NCBI GenBank assembly: GCA_024278415.1
Contig: JAJRTI010000505.1
Coordinates: forward strand, 1 to 5,647
Origin: Planctomycetota bacterium
GTDB lineage: Bacteria > Planctomycetota > Brocadiia > JAJRTI01
Length of the DNA stretch: 5,647 nt
Reading direction: 5' to 3'
The translations under genes were made by a program, and so were the position numbers. Positions 1 through 5,647 of this stretch are shown in pieces (within the stretch, counting starts at the first letter, position 1; every line of letters starts with the position of its first letter). The notes beneath the pieces are model-generated. The model saw nothing but the letters and a program-made list of their open reading frames with translations, did not search any database and was not told where the DNA came from.

Positions 1-227
1 CCGCATGGGGGTCTGCGCCACCAAAGGCGGCAAAGCTGTCCCCATGGTCTGCGCCAATCATGCTCTGCATCCGTGGGTCGGCTCTGCCATCCGTGGGACA
101 CCTCCGACCTCTTTGGTTGCGGCCAACGGCCGCGCTAGGGACATCTGTGACTCTCTGGTCTGCCTCCCCCATCAGTCCAGGTCATCGTCAGCACACGTCT
201 GCTCACGACCTCGGCGAGACGGTGGGT
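1..227. other. Non-coding sequence downstream of the large gene
   Basis: No gene is supported here. Besides the direct repeats it holds a small hairpin, GCGGCC-AAC-GGCCGC, at 119..133, about 95 bases past the stop codon in the direction of transcription. On the minus strand the hairpin is not followed by a T run, so it is not a convincing intrinsic terminator. No neighbouring gene start on the minus strand was found before the window edge. Confidence 0.55.
10..97. repeat. Short direct repeats downstream of the large gene
   Basis: GGTCTGCGCCA occurs at 10..20 and again at 46..56. GCTCTGC-ATCCGTGGG at 62..77 is repeated with one added base at 81..97. The two pairs share a G-TCTGC core, so they may be parts of one degenerate repeat family. 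Nothing coding is evident here. Confidence 0.5.
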
Positions 228-3200
228 TCATTCCGCCGCGGCAACCTTCTTGCTTGCCGGGCCCACAGCACACACCACCCGGAACCCCACGTCGTGCACG
301 CGCTGGTAGGGTGGGTAGGTGATGCGGAACGATACGGTGCAGCGATAGGGCCGGTCGCGCCAGGAGCCGCCGCACGCCACCGCCCGGCCGGAACGGAGCG
401 TGCGCGTCCACTCCCACACGTTGCCGTGCACGTCGTGCAGGCCCCACGCATTCGGCTTGTACGAGCCGATGGGCATCGTCACGATGCCGCCGTCGTTGAA
501 GCGCGTGTCTTTGGGGATGTAGTCGTCGTACTTCGTCGCTCTGGGAAGTGGCGCGTAGACTTTGTAGGGGTTGCTCGCGAACTCGCGGAGCTTCGCGTCC
601 GCCATGTTGGCGAACTTGCTGAAGTCCGCGTCGGCTGGGCCGAAGAAGAACGGCGTGGCCGCGCCCGCGCGGGCCGCGTACTCCCACTGTTCCTCCGTAG
701 GCAACGAGAACGCCAAGCCCGTGCGCTTCGAAAGCCACTCACAGAACGCCGCAGCCTGCAACTGCGCCACGCGCACGACCGGCTGCTTCGGGTCGTTCAG
801 CGGATACCCGTGGATGCCAAACTGGTAGTGGTCCTTCGACTCGACCGTACTGTCGTGCGCGGGATCGAACGCCGCGTACTGCTCGTTGCTCACCTCGCAC
901 GTGCCAACCCAAAACGCCTTGTCCACGCGCACGCGCTTGCCGGCCATGAGGTACTCGCCCGCAGGCGCGAGCACGAGAGCCAAGCGGGCGCCGTTGCCGA
1001 GGTCGATGGTGCGCGTGATCTTCTTGCCGGCCGCGGCTTGGCGGCGCTTGGCTTCGGCCGCGTCAAAAGGCCAGTTCGGGATGTTTTCGATCTTCGACTG
1101 GCGAGTTTCCATTGGCGCCGGCGCCACGGGCGGGCCAAGGTCGACGGGCTTGATGTCTATATCCGCCTCCGGGTCTTCGTCGACGAACGCGTAGAGCTTG
1201 CGCAGCTCGCGGCGACGCTGGCGCTGCACGCCGGGATCCTTGGTGCATTCCTTCCAAGTGCTGTGGAACGGCGCGTTGAGGTCGATCCACGTGATGAGCC
1301 GGTCCCACGCTTCTTTGTCGAGTTGCACGCCCTTGTGCCCGGCCTTCAGAAGCTGCACGAGTTCGGTCGTGTCTGCATGGAACTCCATGGGCGTGAGCAG
1401 GTGGTAGTCGCTCTCGATGCCGGGCCGGCGCACGTAGCGCGCCAAGTTCGCGTAGCCCACGGAGAACTTGCCCCCGCGGTTGCCGCCGTTGCCGGGGCAG
1501 GTCAGGCGCCAATCTCGAATCCTCTGCGTCCCGCGCAGGTCGATCGACTTCTCGCCGTCATGGCAAGCCACGCAATATTTGTCGATGACCGGCTGCACTT
1601 CGCGCGCATAGCTGAACCCGCGCGTGCGCCCATACCAAGGCCTGATCTTGCGGGGCGCCTTCGAAGCCGCGATGGTGCGCGGCAGCCGGATGCTCTCGTT
1701 CTGCGATTCGTGGCAGCCCGCGCACGAGAGCACTTCGCCCGGCATGGCGGTCATCCAACTGCGCATGAGCTGGAGCGCCTTGCCTTCCGCGTCCAGCGGC
1801 TGCACGCTGATGGGCGTGTTGGCCGGGATGCGGAACATGGCCGAGCCGTCTGCCTCGACCGGCACGGTGCCGATGATGCGCTTGATGTCCCATGGCCCGT
1901 CGATGCCCACCACGCCGAGCAGGCCGCCCATGCCCTGATACGCGAAGTGATACGTGAACACGCGCAGGGCTTTGACCGTGCCCCGCGGGATGCCAGCCAA
2001 GCCGGGGCCGGCGTACACGTCCGCGACGTAGCAGGTGGCTTGGGGCGTCGCCGGTCTGAGGGCGCGACGCGGTCCCGCGTCCCTCCTCCCAGGGGGGACC
2101 ACAGGGGGGTCAGCAGGGAGCAGCCCAACGGCTTTCGCCGGACCTACCCCCCCTTCACTTCCACCCCTTGAAGGGGGGGATTGCGCCTTCCGCATCACGT
2201 CCCCCCTCCCAGGGGGGACTACAGGGGGGTCAGCAGGGAGCAGCCCAACAGCTTTCGCCAAGGCTACCCCCCATTCACTTCCCCCCCTTGAAGGGGGGGA
2301 TTGCGCCTTCCGCATCACGTCCCCCCTCCCAGGGGGGACCACAGGGGGGTCGGTCCGAGACGGCCCAACAGCTTTCGCCAAGGCTACCCCCCCTTCGCTC
2401 CCCCCCCTTGAGAGGGGGATTGCGGCGTTCGCAACGCGCCCCCGCACGCGATCCGGCAGCACCGGCGGCCGCTTGGTCCTGCGCAGCGGGACCGGCTCGA
2501 GCAGCGCGTACCCCGGCTCCTCGCGCAGCAGCACCATGTTGTCGAACGTGTCCACGAGGTAGATGCCCCAACTCGATTTCGCGGTGGGCTTGCACGCGAC
2601 GAGAAAGTGCTTCTCGCTGAGCGGGTATGGGTGGAGGAATTTTGGGTAGATGCCGGCCGTGAGCCGGTCCTTGATGACCGCTTCGACTTTCTTGCCATAC
2701 CCCGGGATGCGCTGCACCGCGCCGGTCGCCTCGCGCCGGCCTTTGGCCGGGTCGAGGATGACCAACTCGCCCATGCGACGGTCGCCATGGTGGCCGCTCG
2801 CGATGCCCACGACTTTCGTCGGGTCGCCGGGGATGGGCCGGGCGTAGAAGAAGGAGTTTGGCCAGTACGAGTTGCTGCCGTAGTATTCCTTCTGGTCCGT
2901 GCCGTCGGGGTTCATGTGGAAGAGGATACGCGTGTTCGAGTGCGGCGTGTCGGTGTACTCCCACCGCAGGTAGAGCACGCGGCCGTTGGGCAGCACCGTG
3001 GGGCACCAGTCGTGGTCTTGCTCGAAGCAGAGCTGCCGGATGCCCGTGCCGTCCGGCTTCATGCGGTAGAGCATGGCCACGTGCGACGAGCCGTACACGC
3101 ATGGCACGCCCACAAAGTTCGCGGTCGAGCAGAAAATGATGTCGCCGTCCGGCAAGTAGCACGCGTCGTAGTAGTCCACGTCCGGCTGGTCATTGCGCGT

Positions 3201-5258
3201 GACTTGCCGCAGGCCGGAGCCGTCCGCGCGAATCTCGAAGATGTGCCATCGGCCATTGCCGCCGATCGAGGAGAAGAGCATCTTGTCCGCGTTGAAGTGC
3301 AGGTCCACGTCGCCGACGAACTTCTTGCCATCGGGCCGATACACGGTCTGGAGCCCCGCGCTGGGGTTCTTCATGGACAGCGTCGCGATCTCGTTGTCGT
3401 AGCCGGTCTTGGCCAGGGACGAGTTGCTCTGCCAGTTGGCGGGCAGGCCGATGTTGCCGCGGCGCTTGATGAGCAGCAGTTTGTCGAAGTCGAGGAGCGG
3501 GTTGGCGAGCAGGGCCTCGCGCTGGAGCGCGGTTGCGTCGGCCACGAGCTGCTCGGCCCGGTCGATGTCCTTCGCTGTTCCGGCCGCCGCGAGCTTGATC
3601 GCTTCGTCGCGCGCCTGCTCGAGTGCGTCGAGCCGCATCAGAAATGCCGGGCCGTTGGGGTACTGCTTGCCGAAGGTCTCGGTCAGGTCTTGGATGCCCA
3701 TGCGGATTGCGCGCCAGGGGATTGCATCGATCTTGGCGAGCGCTTCCGCGGCGCGGCGCGAGCGATGGTACACCTCGCGCACGCGCGCGAGGCCGGCGTC
3801 GTCGGTGACGCTCTTAGCGATCTCCGCGGCCCGCTTCGCGAGCGCGTCGGTGCGATGGCTCGCCTTGGCGTAGCGCGCGGCGAGCACGGCGCGGTCGCCC
3901 TTGGGCCAGTCTCCGTCCCAGATCTTGTCCTCCTTTTCCCACACCATCTCCTGCCGCGAGCGCTCGTCTCGGAAATCCCGCGCGAGCCGGCGCCAGAGCG
4001 CGTCCACGTCCAGGGAAGCCGACGGGTATTCGAGCACCTTGAACCGCGAGCTGCCGGCCGTCGTCGGGCCGATGCCCACCCAGGCCTCGAAGCGCTCGTA
4101 CTTACCGTCGAGCATGTAGCAGAGCCGGCTTGGCGCGTGCGCCCACAGCCCGCGCTTGAACGTGCGCGCTTTGACCTGGAGCGGCTTCTTCCAGGGCGTC
4201 TGGTCCACCATCAGCTTGCCCCATCCGACCTGGACGAACGCCGGCTTGAGATCGGTCAGCGGTGTCGCGCGGCCGTCCTTGTCGATCAGCACGGGGTCGC
4301 CCCAGATCGCTTGGTCCGAGTCGTAGCTGTCGCCGCCCGTGTCCGCTTCGAGCCACAGACGTTTGAGCCCGGCCACGTTCACCTTTACGCGCAGCGGGTT
4401 CTTGGCGCCGGTCATGACCGGGCTCACGAACGGCTTGAAGCCCGGCGTGTCGCTCGCCGCCGGCGCCGCGTTCGCGAGCGCCTCCCGCGCGGCGAGCAGG
4501 GTCGCCTGCCACGTCGCCCGTTTCTGGTACGCCTTGGCCAGGGCCTGCTGCATGAGCGTCTGCCCGCGCTCGATGTCATCGTCGGGGATCCAGAGCGAAT
4601 CCGCCGGCTCGCCCCAGACTTCGAGTTCGATGACGGAACACCAACTCTTTGCGGTGTTCTTGTCCTTTGCGGGCGATCCGGCCTTCACGTTGTACGTGCG
4701 CCAGATGCGGAACTGCACCCAATCGGCCTCCGCGAGCGTCTTGCCATCCCGGGCGCGGAAGTAGGTGAGGAAGCCTCCGCGGTTCTTGCCCAGGACCGTG
4801 TCTCCGGTCGTGAGGTCCGGCGCGTCTGGAAACTTGGGCTTCTCGCCGGGGTGCGCGGCGTTGTTCGCGAAGCGCACCTCGAAGTCCTGGTTGGCGCGCG
4901 CGTCGGAGTTGTACGTGAACAGCCCGACGTGCGTGATGGGCTTCACCTCGCCGAGGTAGAACGTGAGCACCGCCGGGTTGCCGTTGATGCCCACGCGGCC
5001 CTCGCCCAGGCGCACGCCGGCCGAGCCGTCCCACAGCATCTTCAACCGGCCGTAGCCCATCTGCGCGCGGTCCATGACCTTGACGCGTTTGCGCCGGAGC
5101 AAGTTGCGCCCGCGGTATTTGGCGATGCGTTCGTGGAACTGCGCGAAGCCGGCGGCGTTGTTTCCCCAGCTTTGCGTCTTCATGGCCGCGCCGGCTGGGA
5201 AGGCCGCGGGCGAGCACAGCAGAACCACCCATGTGGCGACCGTCACGCTTCTGGCCAT
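228..5258 (-). CDS. Exported HzsA-related di-heme protein with discoidin-like, NPCBM, beta-propeller and SUMF1-type domains
   Basis: Intact 1,676-residue protein; its exact role is unknown. Residues 1-25 form a Sec signal peptide (hydrophobic core WVVLL, small residues AGAA before the mature end). About 60-216 look like a discoidin (F5/8 type C) fold ending in VIELEVWG. About 286-410 match an NPCBM module (WLEADTGGDSYDSDQAIWGD, then FKRGLWAHAPS). About 415-585 are helical and charged. From NPLLDFDKLLLIKRR (586-600) the protein follows the HzsA-related family: propeller blades with PDGTG-type turns (679-687, 735-745, 784-794) to about 935, then GIPRGTVKALRVFTYHFAYQ (1089-1108) and two heme c motifs, CAGCH (1179-1183) and CVACH (1229-1233). 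After a charged linker, 1417-1664 is an SUMF1/FGE-type domain (LPTEEQWEYAARAG, HGNVWEW, GGSW, DVGFRVV). Residues about 939-1073 are a repeat-derived insertion. The start was chosen for its ribosome binding site and signal peptide; the frame is open to 5330 but the extra 24 residues spoil the signal. Family membership is confident; hydrazine synthesis is not implied because the partner subunits are not seen here. Confidence 0.93.
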   Translation of the reverse strand: MARSVTVATWVVLLCSPAAFPAGAAMKTQSWGNNAAGFAQFHERIAKYRGRNLLRRKRVKVMDRAQMGYGRLKMLWDGSAGVRLGEGRVGINGNPAVLTFYLGEVKPITHVGLFTYNSDARANQDFEVRFANNAAHPGEKPKFPDAPDLTTGDTVLGKNRGGFLTYFRARDGKTLAEADWVQFRIWRTYNVKAGSPAKDKNTAKSWCSVIELEVWGEPADSLWIPDDDIERGQTLMQQALAKAYQKRATWQATLLAAREALANAAPAASDTPGFKPFVSPVMTGAKNPLRVKVNVAGLKRLWLEADTGGDSYDSDQAIWGDPVLIDKDGRATPLTDLKPAFVQVGWGKLMVDQTPWKKPLQVKARTFKRGLWAHAPSRLCYMLDGKYERFEAWVGIGPTTAGSSRFKVLEYPSASLDVDALWRRLARDFRDERSRQEMVWEKEDKIWDGDWPKGDRAVLAARYAKASHRTDALAKRAAEIAKSVTDDAGLARVREVYHRSRRAAEALAKIDAIPWRAIRMGIQDLTETFGKQYPNGPAFLMRLDALEQARDEAIKLAAAGTAKDIDRAEQLVADATALQREALLANPLLDFDKLLLIKRRGNIGLPANWQSNSSLAKTGYDNEIATLSMKNPSAGLQTVYRPDGKKFVGDVDLHFNADKMLFSSIGGNGRWHIFEIRADGSGLRQVTRNDQPDVDYYDACYLPDGDIIFCSTANFVGVPCVYGSSHVAMLYRMKPDGTGIRQLCFEQDHDWCPTVLPNGRVLYLRWEYTDTPHSNTRILFHMNPDGTDQKEYYGSNSYWPNSFFYARPIPGDPTKVVGIASGHHGDRRMGELVILDPAKGRREATGAVQRIPGYGKKVEAVIKDRLTAGIYPKFLHPYPLSEKHFLVACKPTAKSSWGIYLVDTFDNMVLLREEPGYALLEPVPLRRTKRPPVLPDRVRGRVANAAIPLSRGGSEGGVALAKAVGPSRTDPPVVPPGRGDVMRKAQSPPSRGGSEWGVALAKAVGLLPADPPVVPPGRGDVMRKAQSPPSRGGSEGGVGPAKAVGLLPADPPVVPPGRRDAGPRRALRPATPQATCYVADVYAGPGLAGIPRGTVKALRVFTYHFAYQGMGGLLGVVGIDGPWDIKRIIGTVPVEADGSAMFRIPANTPISVQPLDAEGKALQLMRSWMTAMPGEVLSCAGCHESQNESIRLPRTIAASKAPRKIRPWYGRTRGFSYAREVQPVIDKYCVACHDGEKSIDLRGTQRIRDWRLTCPGNGGNRGGKFSVGYANLARYVRRPGIESDYHLLTPMEFHADTTELVQLLKAGHKGVQLDKEAWDRLITWIDLNAPFHSTWKECTKDPGVQRQRRRELRKLYAFVDEDPEADIDIKPVDLGPPVAPAPMETRQSKIENIPNWPFDAAEAKRRQAAAGKKITRTIDLGNGARLALVLAPAGEYLMAGKRVRVDKAFWVGTCEVSNEQYAAFDPAHDSTVESKDHYQFGIHGYPLNDPKQPVVRVAQLQAAAFCEWLSKRTGLAFSLPTEEQWEYAARAGAATPFFFGPADADFSKFANMADAKLREFASNPYKVYAPLPRATKYDDYIPKDTRFNDGGIVTMPIGSYKPNAWGLHDVHGNVWEWTRTLRSGRAVACGGSWRDRPYRCTVSFRITYPPYQRVHDVGFRVVCAVGPASKKVAAAE
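2081..2440. repeat. Three tandem 120-base G/C-run palindromic repeats inside the coding sequence
   Basis: The copies lie at 2081..2200, 2201..2320 and 2321..2440, with an exact 120-base step. By eye the first two differ at about 9 of 120 positions; the third is more diverged near 2351..2362 and decays after about 2425. Each unit has a hairpin CCCCCCTCCCAGGGGGG, a run AGGGGGGT with a matching ACCCCCC about 40 bases later, and a second hairpin CCCCCCCTTGAAGGGGGGG. Read on the minus strand in the gene's frame each unit encodes 40 residues, including SPPSRGGSE, ALAKAVG, DPPVVPPGRGD and VMRKAQ, with no stop. The element looks like a dispersed intergenic palindromic repeat of the kind seen in many environmental bacterial genomes; that it is dispersed in this genome is an inference. 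Confidence 0.93.
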
Positions 5259-5264
5259 TCGGTA

Positions 5265-5271
5265 TCTCCCT
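5265..5271 (-). promoter_or_regulatory. Ribosome binding site of the large gene
   Basis: On the minus strand this reads AGGGAGA, followed by six bases and then the ATG at 5258..5256. It is a good Shine-Dalgarno match at normal spacing. It decides the start, since the upstream in-frame ATG at 5330 has no comparable site and would put a charged stretch before the signal peptide. Confidence 0.75.
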
Positions 5272-5293
5272 TGAATGAAGGACTGGCCCCCTG

Positions 5294-5322
5294 AGTATAG
5301 CCTGAACCGCGGCCGCGTGGAA
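5294..5322 (-). promoter_or_regulatory. Possible sigma-70 type promoter for the large gene
   Basis: The minus strand has TATACT at 5299..5294, one mismatch from the TATAAT consensus, inside otherwise GC-rich sequence. Seventeen bases further upstream is TTCCAC (5322..5317), which matches the -35 consensus poorly. Transcription would start near 5287, giving a leader of about 30 bases that contains the ribosome binding site. The spacer holds a 10-base palindrome, CGCGGCCGCG (5308..5317), which could be an operator or chance in GC-rich DNA. The -10 box is the only real support. Confidence 0.35.
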
Positions 5323-5422
5323 CCACCCATCGGGGGTAGGCGCCCTGCTCTTTACCCAACAACTTGGCCAGAGATGCCACTGCCTTGCGCAGTGGATCGT
5401 TAGTGCCTTCACCATCGAGCCA

Positions 5423-5647
5423 CTTGCAAAACCCCAGTTGTCCTACCTGTGCTGTGGCGCCGCGTTTGTAGTAGGCCCGTGAGGGCCTTCCGCACGGGTG
5501 GCGAATCGCCAGCGGCGCAGAGGGCGCCCTGACGGTCGCCACTACAAGCGGAGCGCGCCCGCGCTCGCATCTCGGCGGCGCCGCGTTCGACACCTCCGCC
5601 ATGCAGGATGTTAGGCGCGAGGCCTCGGCCTATTGGGGTTTTGCAAG
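5423..5647. repeat. Palindrome-rich block bounded by a perfect 14-base inverted repeat (MITE-like)
   Basis: CTTGCAAAACCCCA at 5423..5436 is the exact reverse complement of TGGGGTTTTGCAAG at 5634..5647, the last base of the window. Between them the sequence is packed with palindromes: GGCCC-GTGA-GGGCC (5474..5487), TGGCGA-A-TCGCCA (5499..5511), AGGGCGCCCT (5521..5530), GAGCGC-GCCC-GCGCTC (5551..5566), GCGGCGCCGC (5575..5584) and TAGGC-G-CGAGGCCTCG-GCCTA (5612..5632). An 11-base direct repeat, GGCGCCGCGTT, occurs at 5456..5466 and 5577..5587. No transposase is encoded. It may be a small non-autonomous mobile element or a compound of older repeats; the outer right flank is not visible, so a target duplication cannot be tested. 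Confidence 0.6.
5466..5547. repeat. Nested element with TTGTAGT/ACTACAA ends
   Basis: TTGTAGT at 5466..5472 and ACTACAA at 5541..5547 are inverted copies, and the CCGC before the left arm roughly matches GCGG after the right arm. The interior is three consecutive hairpins (5474..5487, 5499..5511, 5521..5530). This compact, wholly structured layout inside the larger inverted repeat suggests an independent repeat unit. No coding capacity is expected. Confidence 0.5.

Larger units (their letters stand above)
5259..5647. other. Upstream region without a convincing gene
   Basis: This stretch carries the leader and likely promoter of the large gene (5259..5322), then about 100 bases of unique sequence, then the palindromic block from 5423. 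A hairpin CCACTGC-CTTGC-GCAGTGG lies at 5377..5395. A minus-strand frame of 119 codons (5602..5243) runs through it and overlaps the large gene by 16 bases, but it has no ribosome binding site and its first half is repeat sequence. Its middle part (5437..5327) does read like protein and may be a remnant. Confidence 0.6.

Noticed and set aside
119..133. Intrinsic terminator of the large gene
   Set aside because: The stem is short and no T run follows it on the minus strand.
60..2171. 703-codon open frame on the plus strand
   Set aside because: It lies antisense to the large gene, is rich in Arg, Ala, His and Val without domain motifs, and runs through the downstream non-coding region. It is a by-product of high GC.
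2092..2179. G-quadruplex formed by the G runs of the repeat
   Set aside because: Only three G runs are close together in each unit and each also has a nearby C run that would pair with it, so hairpins are the simpler structure.
2081..2440. CRISPR array
   Set aside because: The 120-base units are contiguous and similar along their whole length, with no unique spacers, and they are inside a coding frame.
5202..5258. Lipoprotein signal (cysteine in VVLLCSPA)
   Set aside because: The residue before the cysteine is Leu rather than Gly, Ala or Ser, so the lipobox is not met; an ordinary Sec signal fits better.
2607..5294. 895-codon open frame on the plus strand
   Set aside because: It mirrors the codons of the minus-strand gene in low-complexity Arg/Val/Leu-rich sequence and has no recognisable domain; the minus-strand protein has clear motifs across the same stretch.
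5259..5330. Longer start of the large gene at 5330
   Set aside because: The added 24 residues are charged, precede the signal peptide, lie across the likely promoter, and lack a ribosome binding site.
5354..5616. Integron attC site (ACCCAAC at 5354..5360 and GTTAGGC at 5610..5616)
   Set aside because: The half-sites are about 260 bases apart, longer than usual attC sites, the paired inner boxes are not seen, and no integrase or cassette is present.

Overview
The window is GC-rich and is filled by one very large gene on the minus strand (228..5258, 1,676 codons), with about 230 bases of non-coding sequence downstream of it and about 390 bases upstream. The encoded protein resembles the HzsA-related proteins (homologues of the hydrazine synthase alpha subunit) that are common in Planctomycetota and allied lineages such as Lentisphaerae and Hydrogenedentota. 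Its domain mix (NPCBM, beta-propeller, c-type heme domain, SUMF1-type domain) and the abundance of palindromic repeats point to that kind of bacterium, probably an environmental genome. No marker gene is present, so the phylum is an inference.

Region by region: 1..227 is non-coding sequence downstream of the gene, with short direct repeats and a small GC hairpin. 228..5258 (minus) codes for an exported protein with, in order, a Sec signal peptide, a discoidin-like domain, an NPCBM module, a helical region, a six- or seven-bladed type beta-propeller of the HzsA type, a heme c domain with two CxxCH motifs, a charged linker and a C-terminal SUMF1/FGE-like domain. 5259..5647 holds a good ribosome binding site, a likely -10 box, and then a strongly palindromic block bounded by a 14-base inverted repeat whose right arm ends on the last base of the window.

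The most unusual feature is an in-frame insertion of about 400 bases inside the gene (2043..2444), between the propeller and the heme domain. It contains three tandem copies of a 120-base, G/C-run palindromic repeat. Because 120 is a multiple of three the array stays open and is predicted to be translated as three 40-residue units. It looks like a dispersed non-coding repeat that has become protein sequence.

The gene seems to be a single transcription unit from what can be seen. No partner genes for hydrazine synthesis (HzsB or HzsC) are in the window, so an anammox role is not supported. The likely picture is an extracytoplasmic di-heme protein of unknown substrate, carrying sugar- or surface-binding modules.
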